Shown: piece after piece, positions 56,452 through 64,000 of the stretch | Position numbering within the stretch: the stretch's first letter is position 1 | Layout of the letters: every line of letters starts with the position of its first letter | NCBI RefSeq assembly: GCF_026153205.1 | Contig: NZ_JAPFBW010000012.1 | Location: 124,001-188,000, forward strand | Reading direction: 5' to 3' | Length of the DNA: 64,000 nucleotides | DNA from: Aquabacterium sp. A7-Y | GTDB lineage: Bacteria > Pseudomonadota > Gammaproteobacteria > Burkholderiales > Burkholderiaceae_C | Notes under the pieces: model-generated | The model's input: only the letters and a program-made list of their open reading frames with translations | Databases searched by the model: none | What the model was told of the DNA's origin: nothing | Made by a program: the position numbers and the translations under genes

Positions 56452-57360
56452 ATGTTCCTCGACGCTCGTCTTGCGCCCGCATCGGCCTTCGTGCTGCTCG
56501 TGTTGTTGCCGGCCTGCGACGGCGGACAGGACACGGACAAGGAGGCGGCGTCGCCTCCGCCCGGCGCCCGATCCCCCCTCTCTGCCAGCGGCCACGGCGC
56601 CGCCGCGATCGGCAACCGGTCCGGCGCGACACGGCAGGTGCAGCTCATCGACGGCCGCCTGACCCTGCAGGTTCACGAGCAGCCCTTGAGCACGGTCTTG
56701 GCGACGATCGCCACGCAGGCGGGTATCACGATCGAGCTCGCGCCTGACCTCGGTGCCCGGCCGATCACTGCCGACATGCGGGACCTGCCTTTGACGCAGG
56801 GGTTGTTGTGGCTGCTGCGCGACTTCGACGTGCTGCTGGCGATGCGGTCCGGTGCGTCGCTGCAGGCCGCCTGGGTCTACCCGCGCGGGCGCGGCCCGCA
56901 AGGTCCTGCCGTCGCCGTTGCGGCGGCCGTCCACGCATCCGTCGAGGCGCCCACGCAGCGTTGCGACGCGGGCTCGGCAGCGCCGGGTCTTGCGGACAAG
57001 GACGTGACCGCCGATCCGCAGCAACTCGCCCAGGACGTCCTCAGCACCGATCCCCGGGTGCGCCAGCGTGCGCTGGATCGCAGCCTGACGCAGCAGATGC
57101 CGCTGCCCCCGGCGGCCTTGCACCGCTTGGCGACCGAGGACCCCGATGCCGGCGTGCGGACCCTGGCGGTGACCGCCTTGACGCACGGCCCGCAAGCCCC
57201 GGCCGTCGCAGTGCACGCGGCCTTGCAGCGGGCCCTGCAGGACCAGGACGCGGCGCTGCGCGAACGCGCGAAAGAACTGCTGGAGCAGTTCGAGATGGCA
57301 GCCCTGCCCAACGAGGCCACTCCCCAGCCGCAGACACCGGCAGACGCCGACCCGCCCTGA
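56452..57360 (+). CDS. Lipoprotein with secretin-type STN domain and helical (HEAT-like) repeats
   Basis: A 302-residue lipoprotein: lipobox LLPAC (Cys22), a disordered Pro/Ala linker to about 62, then a segment resembling the secretin/TonB short N-terminal (STN) domain (LQVHEQPLSTVLATIATQAGITIELAPDLGARPITADMRDLPLTQGLLWLL, about 72-122). Residues about 185-285 form HEAT-like helical repeats (DPRVRQRALDRSLTQ; DPDAGVRTLAVTALT; DQDAALRERAKELLE). This combination is unusual. An outer-membrane scaffold role linked to secretion or envelope assembly is possible; no family name is certain. Confidence 0.7.
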   Translation: MFLDARLAPASAFVLLVLLPACDGGQDTDKEAASPPPGARSPLSASGHGAAAIGNRSGATRQVQLIDGRLTLQVHEQPLSTVLATIATQAGITIELAPDLGARPITADMRDLPLTQGLLWLLRDFDVLLAMRSGASLQAAWVYPRGRGPQGPAVAVAAAVHASVEAPTQRCDAGSAAPGLADKDVTADPQQLAQDVLSTDPRVRQRALDRSLTQQMPLPPAALHRLATEDPDAGVRTLAVTALTHGPQAPAVAVHAALQRALQDQDAALRERAKELLEQFEMAALPNEATPQPQTPADADPP

Positions 57361-57495
57361 GGCAGGGACCGCACGCGGCCCTGAAGCCGCGCGGCGGCGC
57401 TTCGCTCCCACCGATTGCCGAGACCTCCTGGCCGGGCCGGGGATGTCTCGCGTCCGCTCACGACGGCCCACGAGTCATCAAGCAAGGAGATGAAG

Positions 57496-57888
57496 GTGAA
57501 GCATGCATTGTCAGCAGTCTTGTTCGGGTCCTTGAGTTTGGTCGCGACGTCCGCCATGGCGGACGGCTGGCCGGGCAGCGTCGTCGGCAACTGGAACGTG
57601 CTCGGCAACCAATCCGCCGGCGTGCTCAGCATCACGTCGCAGGCGGCCGGCGGCCTGTGCCGGCGTATCGTCGGCACCATCTACGGCAATCCCATCGAAG
57701 GCTTCTACTGCCCCTTCAGCGGCCGGATCTCGTTCATCCGCAAGAACGGCGCGAACAACGACACCAGCCAGTCCTGGGTCGGCAACGTCTCGCAAGCGGC
57801 CGCGGTGCTGAGAATGGGGGGTACCTTTGCCGCAGTCGCGCCCGCCGGCGGCTCGCCGGGCGAGTACAACTTCCAGGCAACGAAGTAG
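57496..57888 (+). CDS. Secreted beta-rich protein, possibly avidin/lipocalin-like fold
   Basis: A 130-residue secreted protein; signal peptide ends ATSAMA-DG. The mature ~105 residues are Gly/Asn/Trp-rich beta strands (GNWNVLGNQSAGVLSITS; IVGTIYGNPIEGFYCPFSGR; SQSWVGNVSQ; GGTFAAV), recalling small avidin- or lipocalin-like barrels, and contain two Cys (GLCRR, FYCPF) that could form a disulfide. GTG 57496 was chosen over ATG 57490 because AAGGAG (57484-57489) then has a normal 6-nt spacing. Ligand unknown. Confidence 0.6.
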   Translation: MKHALSAVLFGSLSLVATSAMADGWPGSVVGNWNVLGNQSAGVLSITSQAAGGLCRRIVGTIYGNPIEGFYCPFSGRISFIRKNGANNDTSQSWVGNVSQAAAVLRMGGTFAAVAPAGGSPGEYNFQATK

Positions 57889-58079
57889 CCGGTCTCGCCT
57901 CTGCCGGGGCACCGGCCGCGGGGCGTACCGGGCATGTCCACGGCCGCCCCCCCCGTCGGCCACCTGTCCCCGGCGGACGCGACACGGCCCCCGAAAGCCC
58001 TGCGGCCACCGGCCTCCGCCGTGCGCTGGCCGCATCGGCAAAGTGAACACACGAGGCAACAAGTTCATAGCGAAACAAA

Positions 58080-58123
58080 CCTCTGCAGTCGGTAGCTTGG
58101 CGCCCGCCACAACATTGCAGAGG
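58080..58123 (+). promoter_or_regulatory. Inverted repeat overlapping the ribosome-binding site of the M23 gene
   Basis: CCTCTGCA (58080-58087) pairs with TGCAGAGG (58116-58123), a perfect 8-bp stem with a 28-nt loop. The right arm includes part of the GAGGAGA Shine-Dalgarno sequence before GTG 58132, so the hairpin could hide the ribosome-binding site. Confidence 0.45.
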
Positions 58124-58131
58124 AGATACGA

Positions 58132-59535
58132 GTGAACCGAGCTTCCCTTCGTCGACCGATCGTCAGCCTGGCGGCTCTGCTGCTGGCCGCCTGCGGAGGC
58201 GGCGGATCGACATCCGACAACGATGCCGGCGCCGGCGCTGCGCCAGGCAACAGCGGCGCTGACGCCGGCATCGTCGCGACCGACACCGCCGGGGCGCCGA
58301 GCGCCGCCGCCGTGGCGGCGACCGACCTGGAGCCGGCCGTCGCTGCCGCGCTGCTGGCCGGGCGCGGCGAGCAGGTGCGCGCCAGCTACGGCAGCCTGCC
58401 GGCTCCGGTGGTGGAAGTTCAACGGCACTCCGCGGACGGCCGCTGGGTGTTCGGCGGCGGCTACTTCCCCGTGCCGTCCACGCTGCACGACACCAGCCCG
58501 GTCACGGCGCTGTTCATCGCCGAGCGCAGCGAGAGCGGCTGGCAGGTGGCGCTGGAGGACAGCGACCGCTTCAATGAACTGGCCGGCTCGGCACCCGAAG
58601 CGGTGATGAGCACGCCCGAGCGCCAGCTGTTCGCACAACGTGCGGAGCGTGCACGGCAACAGCGGGAAACGGCGCAGACCCTGGGTGCGCAGGGCCTTGG
58701 CCTGTCGCTGCCCTTCCAGCTGCGCGGCTCGGTGTGGGGCACCTCGGGCGTGCACGGCGACAGCGGCAGCAGCCGGCCCTACAACGCCATCGATTTCTGG
58801 GGCGGCGACGGCCGCGTGCTAGCGTCGCGCGCCGGCGTCGCCTACAAGTTCTGCACCGGATCCCGCTGGCCGTACATCAAGGTGGTGCACGACAACGGCT
58901 GGACCACCGGCTACTACCACCTGAAAAACCAGCCGGCGATCAGCAACGGCCAAGCGGTGCGTGAAGGTCAGTTCCTCGGCGTCACCGGCGTCGAGCTGCC
59001 GTGCGGCGGGTATGCCAGCGGCGACCACCTGCACTGGACCCTCTGGCGCAGCCAGGGCGGCGCCGCCGAAGCGGTGCACAACAAGACCATCGGCGGCTGG
59101 ACCTGGTTCGAGGGCAGCCAGCCCTACAGCGGTTATGCCGAGCGCAACGGCACGCGCGTGTATGCCAACCAGAGCGGCCTGGTGAACTACGGGCATGACG
59201 GCGACAATACGACGGCGCCGTGCTCCGGCACCGGCTGCGTACGCTACACCGGCTCGCTGCAGGGCGCCGGGCAGGCCGCTTTCCACCCCGGCCCGCGCGG
59301 CTTCTACTTCGCGGGCGGCACGCTGAGCGCCTGGCTGGAGGGCGCCTCCGGCACCGACTTCGACCTCGTCCTGGGTCGCTACAACCCGCGCACCGGCCAG
59401 TGGGACCGCGTGGCCGCCAGCGACGGTCCGACATCGTCCGAAAGCCTGCGCTTCAACGCCGCCCCCGGCCACTACCGCTGGCGCCTCAACGATTACAGCG
59501 GCACCGGCAGCTACACGCTCTGGACAAAACGATAG
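58132..59535 (+). CDS. LasA-like M23 family metallopeptidase lipoprotein
   Basis: A 467-residue zinc endopeptidase. Lipobox LLLAAC (Cys21) follows the signal peptide; residues 60-200 are an inhibitory-type propeptide. The M23 domain (about 203-310) has zinc ligands H208 (VHGDSGSS), D221 (AIDFWGG), and HLHW (His299, His301), as in LasA and beta-lytic protease. The C-terminus (about 370-467) resembles a pre-peptidase PPC beta-sandwich (GTDFDLVLGRYNPRTGQWDRVA). It likely cuts peptidoglycan cross-links or Gly-rich proteins. GTG 58132 follows a GAGGAGA site. Confidence 0.9.
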   Translation: MNRASLRRPIVSLAALLLAACGGGGSTSDNDAGAGAAPGNSGADAGIVATDTAGAPSAAAVAATDLEPAVAAALLAGRGEQVRASYGSLPAPVVEVQRHSADGRWVFGGGYFPVPSTLHDTSPVTALFIAERSESGWQVALEDSDRFNELAGSAPEAVMSTPERQLFAQRAERARQQRETAQTLGAQGLGLSLPFQLRGSVWGTSGVHGDSGSSRPYNAIDFWGGDGRVLASRAGVAYKFCTGSRWPYIKVVHDNGWTTGYYHLKNQPAISNGQAVREGQFLGVTGVELPCGGYASGDHLHWTLWRSQGGAAEAVHNKTIGGWTWFEGSQPYSGYAERNGTRVYANQSGLVNYGHDGDNTTAPCSGTGCVRYTGSLQGAGQAAFHPGPRGFYFAGGTLSAWLEGASGTDFDLVLGRYNPRTGQWDRVAASDGPTSSESLRFNAAPGHYRWRLNDYSGTGSYTLWTKR

Positions 59536-59562
59536 GCCACCACAGCACCGCCGGGCCGCGCC

Positions 59563-59985
59563 TCATCCCTGCAGCAGGATCTGCCCCAGCCCGAGCAGGT
59601 ACAGCAGCAGGGCCAGGCCGAGGCCACGCAGCGGGATGCGGAACCAGTAGGCCCAGGCCAGGCCGACGTAGAGCGCGAGCAACACTGCGCCCAGGCCGAG
59701 CAGGAAGGGCGATGCGGTCAGCACCTCGGGCCGCTGCAGCGCGAGGTGCGCGTACACCGCTCCGAACAAGATCGCGCCCAGGCTGTGGCTGGCGTTGAAG
59801 CCGATCCAGGCCTTCCACACCGTGGTCTCGCCGGTGAGCACCAGCGCGACTTCCTGCATGCGGCGCTTCAACGCGGCATCGCGAGGATCGAAACGCGGCC
59901 CCCGGAAGGTGAACAGCAGGTGCAGGCTGCCGAGGCCGAACACGATGGCGGCGCTGGCGAGCAGGAAATATGGGACAGCGGACAC
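59563..59985 (-). CDS. Small four-helix membrane protein
   Basis: A 140-residue inner-membrane protein with four hydrophobic helices: AVPYFLLASAAIVFGLGSLHLLF, IGFNASHSLGAILFGAVYAHLAL, PFLLGLGAVLLALYVGLAWAYWF, GLGLALLLYLLGLGQILLQ. A conserved-looking motif is 'TVWKAWIGFNASHSLG' with a membrane His. GTG 59985 was chosen because GGGAG lies 6 nt upstream; the frame stays open to 60030. It is divergent from the AraC regulator. No function is assigned. Confidence 0.7.
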   Translation of the reverse strand: MSAVPYFLLASAAIVFGLGSLHLLFTFRGPRFDPRDAALKRRMQEVALVLTGETTVWKAWIGFNASHSLGAILFGAVYAHLALQRPEVLTASPFLLGLGAVLLALYVGLAWAYWFRIPLRGLGLALLLYLLGLGQILLQG

Positions 59986-60089
59986 GAGGAACTCCCGACA
60001 AGGTGCTGTGTGGATGCGGAGCAGCAGCATGCGCCGGCCTCAGCCCAGCGTATTGAACGTTTCCGCCAAGGCGGGTGGCGGCCGCCACG

Positions 60090-60971
60090 ATGTCAGGCAT
60101 CACCATGCCGGAACGCCCCCCCGCCCCGCCCAGTGCCCGACGCATCGCCCCGCGGGCCTCCCTCGCCGACTGCGTGCGCGCCTACATCACGCGCGACACC
60201 ACCGGCGTGTCCCCGCTGACCGAGGCGCAGCGGCTCAACCGCTACCCGGCGACCGTGCACGCCACGCTGACCTGGTTCATCGAAGGCGCCGCCGAGAGCG
60301 TGGACGCGCCGGGGAACCGGCAGGCGCGGGTGCTCTTCAGCGGTCCGCAAGACCGGCCCTACCTCACCCGCAACCCGGGCCCGGTGCGGGTGTTCATCGC
60401 GATGTTCTTCCCGCAAGCGCTGCATGCGCTCACCGGGGTCGACATGTCGCTCCAGGTGAACCGCCATGTGCCGGCGACTGCGGTGCTGGGCGGGCCCTGG
60501 CTCGACCTGACCCGACAGGTGCTGGCGGCACCGGACGACACCACCCGCATCGCGCTCGTCGAGGACTTCCTCGAACCGCGCTGGCGGGCGGCCCGCCGGG
60601 ACGGGCCTGAAGGCCCTGCGACCGACTGGGCCCAGGCGCTGGACGCCTTCGCCGCAGCGGCCGGCTGGCGCAGCAGTGCCCGCACCTTGGAGCGCCGGGT
60701 GAAAGTGTGGGCCGGCCAGCCGGTGCGCAGCCTGAGGCGTCTGAGTCGCGTCGAGGAGACGTTTTTCGACCTGCGCAAGGCAGCGTCCGGCGCCCCCGCG
60801 AACTGGGCCGACATGGCGGCGCACGCCGGTTATGCCGACCAGCCGCATTTCTGCCGCGAAACCCGTCGCATCACCGGCCACAGCCCCGGGGAGCTGGCGC
60901 TGCGGGTGCTGGACGACGAGAGCTACTGGCTCTACCGGGTCTGGTCGGGGGCCAAAGCTCCGGTGGCTTGA
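60090..60971 (+). CDS. AraC family regulator
   Basis: A 293-residue regulator. The N-terminal domain (VRAYITRDTTGVSPLTEAQRLNRYPATVHATLTWFIEG ... FFPQALHALTG) is of the DUF6597-like class; the C-terminal helix-turn-helix pair (about 190-280) contains 'SLRRLSRVEETFFDLRKA' and 'WADMAAHAGYADQPHFCRETRRITGHSPGEL'. It lies 104 bp from and divergent to the four-helix membrane protein gene and may control it. ATG 60090 was chosen; GTG 60075 and ATG 60105 are alternatives. Confidence 0.88.
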   Translation: MSGITMPERPPAPPSARRIAPRASLADCVRAYITRDTTGVSPLTEAQRLNRYPATVHATLTWFIEGAAESVDAPGNRQARVLFSGPQDRPYLTRNPGPVRVFIAMFFPQALHALTGVDMSLQVNRHVPATAVLGGPWLDLTRQVLAAPDDTTRIALVEDFLEPRWRAARRDGPEGPATDWAQALDAFAAAAGWRSSARTLERRVKVWAGQPVRSLRRLSRVEETFFDLRKAASGAPANWADMAAHAGYADQPHFCRETRRITGHSPGELALRVLDDESYWLYRVWSGAKAPVA

Positions 60972-61058
60972 GCCTCGCTCCGCCAGGGGCAGCCGTCGCT
61001 AAAATTCCATTCACCCCCCCTCGCCCTCCCGCCCCGGCGGCCTGCAGTACCCCGCCCC

Positions 61059-62006
61059 ATGAACCTCTCCCTCCGACAGCTCAAGGCCTTCGTCGGCGTC
61101 GCGCAGACCTCGAGCTTCACCAAGACGGCGCAACGGCTGCACATGAGCCAGGCAGCGCTGAGCGCCATCATCCGTGAGCTGGAGACGCAGCTGCGCTGCC
61201 GGCTGTTCGATCGCACCACCCGCAGCGTCACCCTCACCGAGGCCGGGCGGGCGTTTCTGCCGACCGCCCTGCAGACGGTGGAAGCGCTGGAAAGCTCGGC
61301 CGCCACGCTGGGCGCGCTCGGCCGGGAGGAACAAAGTTCGATCCGCGTCGGCGTGACGCCGACGATCGCGGCGAGCCTGATGCCACTGGTGCTACAGCGC
61401 GCGGCCGAGGTCTCGCCGCAGATGCAGGTCGAAGTCACCGACCGGGCGCCCGAGGAACTGCACCGCCTGGTCGAGGAAGGCGATCTGGACGCGGCCTTCG
61501 GCGCCTTCTTCCGCGAGGCCTCGGGCATCGACCGCCGGCCCCTCTTCCCGACCCGGCTGATGCGCGCCAGCGCACTCGACGCCCCCGCCGCAGCCGGGGC
61601 CGACGGCAACACCGAGGTGAGCTGGGCGTCCTTCCAGGACGCCACCCTGATCTGTCTCTCCGAGGGCAACCCGATCCAGCGGCTGGTCGACCAGACCCTG
61701 GCCGCCAGCGAGGTGGTGCCGGCCCGGCGCATCCCGCTGACCCACATCGAAAGCACCATCGCGATGGCCGAGCACGGCTTCGGCGTCGCCGTGGTGCCGT
61801 CCTTCTGCGTCCGCACCGCGCAGCGCTTCCAGGTCCGGATGGAGTTGATCCGGCCGGTGGTGGAGTTTTCCTACTACTGCATCACGCGCGCCGGGCGCGG
61901 CCCGTCGGCGGCGCTCGACGCGCTGGTCGCCGCCTTCACCGAGGTGGGGGCGGCGACCCTGCAGCAAGAGCTGCCGCCCGGACGCCGCCGAAAGCGCCCG
62001 GCGTGA
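61059..62006 (+). CDS. LysR family regulator of the adjacent catabolic operon
   Basis: A 315-residue LysR-type regulator with a standard winged helix (LSLRQLKAFVGVAQTSSFTKTAQRLHMSQAALSAIIRELETQLRCRLFDRTTRSVTLTEAG) and effector domain (SSIRVGVTPTIAASLMPLVLQRAAEVSPQMQVEVTDRAPEELHRLVEEGDLDAAF). It converges with the alpha/beta hydrolase-Bug operon, 27 bp apart, a position common for LysR regulators of aromatic or organic-acid catabolism. The inducer is unknown. Confidence 0.9.
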   Translation: MNLSLRQLKAFVGVAQTSSFTKTAQRLHMSQAALSAIIRELETQLRCRLFDRTTRSVTLTEAGRAFLPTALQTVEALESSAATLGALGREEQSSIRVGVTPTIAASLMPLVLQRAAEVSPQMQVEVTDRAPEELHRLVEEGDLDAAFGAFFREASGIDRRPLFPTRLMRASALDAPAAAGADGNTEVSWASFQDATLICLSEGNPIQRLVDQTLAASEVVPARRIPLTHIESTIAMAEHGFGVAVVPSFCVRTAQRFQVRMELIRPVVEFSYYCITRAGRGPSAALDALVAAFTEVGAATLQQELPPGRRRKRPA

Positions 62007-62033
62007 CCGCCAGCGCGCGGGCACACCTCCGCT

Positions 62034-62795
62034 TCACTCGCCCTTGAGAAAGGCCTGCAGCTCGGTGGCGAAACGGACCGGCGCCTCGTGGGTCGGGTAG
62101 TGGCCCGCATTGGCGACGATCTCGAGCGTCGCATGGGGGTACCACTGCAGCCAGGTGCGCTGCATCAGCGCCGGCGTCAGGGTCGGGTCGTACTCGCCGA
62201 CCCACACTTTCACCGGCAGCGGCTGGCCGGCAATGCGCTCGACAAAGCCGCTGCCCGCCGCCCACTCCCGCAGGTAGCCCGCGAACGCCTCGGGTCGAGA
62301 CCGGGTCCACGACTCCTGCGCGATGCGCGCGCTCCACGCCGCACTCAGCCGGCTTCCGGTGGAGATCTCGATGATCCTGCGGCGGGTCTCCAGATCGCCC
62401 ACCGCGCGCTCGAACAAGGCCAGGCGCTGCGCGTCCATGCGCGCGCCGCTGGCCGGCACCGGCGCCACCGCCGCCAGGCGCTCGATGCGCTGCGGCGCCT
62501 CGGCCAGCAGACGCTGCACCGCCATGCCGCCCATCGAGTGCCCGAGCAGACTGAAGCGCTGCCAGCCCAGGTGGTCGGCCACCGCGAGCACGTCGCCCGC
62601 CGCCTCCTCGAAGGTGTAGGCGCCGGCCCGGTCCACCGAGCGGCCGTAGCCGCGGTAGTCGACGAAAGCGACGCAGAACTCGTCGAAGTCCAGCGCCTCG
62701 GGCAGGCCGCCCCAGCCGGACGCACTGCCGAACCAGCCGGACAGTGCGATCAGCTTGCGCGGGCCGTGGCCCAGGGTGAGGTAGCCGTTCAACAT
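62034..62795 (-). CDS. Alpha/beta hydrolase
   Basis: A 253-residue alpha/beta hydrolase with nucleophile elbow GHSMGG (Ser near residue 93), oxyanion region 'ALSGWFGSASGW', 'VDYRGYGRS', and C-terminal acid/His (EYDPTL; NAGHYPTHE). Such enzymes cleave C-C, ester or amide bonds in catabolic pathways; resemblance to ring-cleavage or formyl-amide hydrolases is general. It lies 19 bp downstream of the Bug gene and is probably co-transcribed with it and the upstream partial gene. Confidence 0.88.
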   Translation of the reverse strand: MLNGYLTLGHGPRKLIALSGWFGSASGWGGLPEALDFDEFCVAFVDYRGYGRSVDRAGAYTFEEAAGDVLAVADHLGWQRFSLLGHSMGGMAVQRLLAEAPQRIERLAAVAPVPASGARMDAQRLALFERAVGDLETRRRIIEISTGSRLSAAWSARIAQESWTRSRPEAFAGYLREWAAGSGFVERIAGQPLPVKVWVGEYDPTLTPALMQRTWLQWYPHATLEIVANAGHYPTHEAPVRFATELQAFLKGE

Positions 62796-62814
62796 GCGGG
62801 CGTCCTGCCGGGGC

Positions 62815-63801
62815 TCAGTCGCGCGTGAGCGTGGTGGTCTTCAGCAGCTCGCCCCAGGTGGCGGTCTCGCGCTGCAGCAGCCGGGCGTAGTCCTTGGTCG
62901 AGCTGCCCACCGGCTCGAAACCCATGCTGTGGAAGCGCTCGATCAGCGCGGGGTCATGCATGGTCTTGATGACTGAGTCGGCCAGGGTCTTGACCACCGG
63001 CGCCGGCGTGCCGGCCGGCACGTTGATGCCCACGAAGTTGACCCAGGAGTAGTTGGGATAGCCCGACTCCGCGACGGTCGGCACATCGGGCAGCAGCTTG
63101 GAGCGGTTCTTTCCGAGGTTGGCGAGCACCTTCACCTTGCCCGCCTTGACCAGGGGCGCCGCCACCGCGGCGGTGCCGAACACCATGTCGATCTGGCCGC
63201 CCAGGAGGTCGCCGACCGCCGGGCCCTCGCCCTTGTAGGGCACGTGCACCAGCTTCACACCGGTCTCGCGCTGCAGCCATTCGCCGCCCAGGTGGTGGGT
63301 GCCGCCCGCGCCGGGCGTGCCGAAGGTCAGGCCCTGGGTGCGGCTCTTGGCCAGCGCGATGAGCTCCTTGAACGTGTTGGCCGGCAAATCCTTGCGGGCC
63401 ATGATGACGTTCTCCATGTTGTGCACATGGGACACCGGCATCAGGTCCTTGAGGGGATCGTAGGGCACCTTGGGATCGGACAGCGGCGTGATCGTCATCA
63501 CGCCGGTCACGCAGAAGCACAAGGTGTAGCCGTCCGCCTCGGCCTTGGCGACGTAGTGGGTGCCCAGCGTGCCCGCGCCGCCGGCCCGGTTGTCCACCAG
63601 CACCGTCTGGCCCAGCGTCTTGGTGAGCTCGGTGGCGACGATGCGCGCGGCCGCGTCCATCGCGCCGCCGGGAGCGTAGGGCACCACCAGCTTGACCGGC
63701 TTGTTCGGGTAGGCCTGGGCCAAGGCGGCGGGGCTGACGGCGCCGAGGGTTGCCAGTGCGGCGAGGGCCACGGTCACGCGGCGGGTGAGGGTCGTTTTCA
63801 T
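62815..63801 (-). CDS. Bug family tripartite tricarboxylate transporter binding protein
   Basis: A 328-residue periplasmic solute-binding protein. A signal peptide (MKTTLTRRVTVALAALATLGAVSPAALA) is followed by the Bug signature 'YPNKPVKLVVPYAPGGAMDAAARIVATELTKTLGQTVLVDNRAGGAGTLGTHYVAKAEADGYTL' and 'VPYKGEGPAVGDLLGGQIDMVF'. Bug proteins are greatly expanded in Burkholderiales and bind carboxylates; many lack cognate membrane subunits nearby, as here. The ligand may be the substrate of the neighbouring catabolic enzymes. Confidence 0.94.
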   Translation of the reverse strand: MKTTLTRRVTVALAALATLGAVSPAALAQAYPNKPVKLVVPYAPGGAMDAAARIVATELTKTLGQTVLVDNRAGGAGTLGTHYVAKAEADGYTLCFCVTGVMTITPLSDPKVPYDPLKDLMPVSHVHNMENVIMARKDLPANTFKELIALAKSRTQGLTFGTPGAGGTHHLGGEWLQRETGVKLVHVPYKGEGPAVGDLLGGQIDMVFGTAAVAAPLVKAGKVKVLANLGKNRSKLLPDVPTVAESGYPNYSWVNFVGINVPAGTPAPVVKTLADSVIKTMHDPALIERFHSMGFEPVGSSTKDYARLLQRETATWGELLKTTTLTRD

Positions 63802-63885
63802 GCTCTAGTCTCCATGCGGTCCGCGGTAGCGGACCTTTGCTTGCGGGTCTGGCAGGCCGTCGGGTCCACGGCCGCACTTCGAGGG

Positions 63886-64000
63886 TCAGGCCGCCACGTG
63901 TTCGCGGCCGGTCACGGCGTCGTGGCCGTAGATCCAGTCCACCGGCAACGGCGGCGGGGCCGGCACGCGCTGGTTGTTGAGGAACTGCTGGCGCGCCTGC
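63886..64000 (-). CDS. Partial CDS, C-terminus only; possibly an FAD-dependent aromatic hydroxylase
   Basis: Only the last 37 codons are present (QARQQFLNNQRVPAPPPLPV, then DWIYGHDAVTGREHVAA and TGA at 63886-63888). The 'DW-I-YG-x-DA' tail resembles the C-terminal end of salicylate/6-hydroxynicotinate-type FAD monooxygenases, but 37 residues are too few for a firm call. It is the upstream neighbour of the Bug gene (84 bp) on the same strand, so it is probably the previous gene of the catabolic operon. Confidence 0.4.
   Translation of the reverse strand, partial: QARQQFLNNQRVPAPPPLPVDWIYGHDAVTGREHVAA

Overview
The window is about 70% GC and densely packed, with no rRNA, tRNA, insertion sequence, prophage or CRISPR array seen. 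Gene content points to a betaproteobacterium of the order Burkholderiales, probably of the Rubrivivax/Leptothrix/Azohydromonas type: a DUF3460-scpA-pan cluster, a Bug-type tripartite-tricarboxylate binding protein, DUF1841, diheme cytochrome c4, and an SDR-type L-threonine dehydrogenase. The genus is inference only.

Layout. 1-5.8 kb: housekeeping genes (BamE-like lipoprotein, DUF3460, scpA, panB, panC) and stress genes (SDR oxidoreductase, Ub-Mut7-C nuclease-like protein, hemerythrin). 5.9-7.6 kb: YbaL-type antiporter. 7.5-15.6 kb: a complete reductive pyrimidine degradation locus (RutR-like TetR regulator, preT, preA, NCS1 permease, dihydropyrimidinase, beta-ureidopropionase) with two tandem RutR-like operators in the divergent gap. 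15.6-17.1 kb: small ORF, DUF1348 protein and a self-regulated TetR with a perfect palindrome inside its promoter. 17.1-23.1 kb: ribose operon rbsBACRKD behind a promoter overlapped by two abutting LacI-type operators. 23.2-25.5 kb: small secreted protein plus an OmpR-type two-component system. 25.5-29.3 kb: GH18-like protein and the threonine-degradation pair kbl-tdh with a divergent XRE/cupin regulator.

30-34.1 kb: a tightly coupled operon of LuxR-type response regulator, B12-binding radical SAM protein and membrane hybrid histidine kinase, function unknown. 34.3-39.5 kb: MaoC/ParA pair, KefF/G-like oxidoreductase with KefC antiporter, TauE/SafE and TRIC-like membrane proteins. 39.6-46.6 kb: small proteins, cytochrome c4, MoxR ATPase, GNAT, a probably frameshifted gene, CoxE-like VWA protein; then tamA-tamB to 51 kb.

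51.0-54.5 kb holds the most interesting system: a bufferin-type operon (bufA precursor, bufB MNIO enzyme, bufC partner, bufD DoxX membrane protein) facing a divergent ECF sigma factor/zinc-motif anti-sigma pair, with a GTAAGG-N16-CGAC promoter upstream of bufA. Such operons make oxidatively modified, metal-binding periplasmic peptides under metal stress. Next to it lies the scar of a decayed RelE/ParE-type toxin-antitoxin module. 54.7-64 kb: LysR/GST pair, an STN-plus-helical-repeat lipoprotein, a beta-rich secreted protein, a LasA-like M23 lipoprotein, a membrane protein with divergent AraC regulator, and a LysR-controlled catabolic operon (alpha/beta hydrolase, Bug binding protein, the tail of a possible FAD hydroxylase) running off the end.
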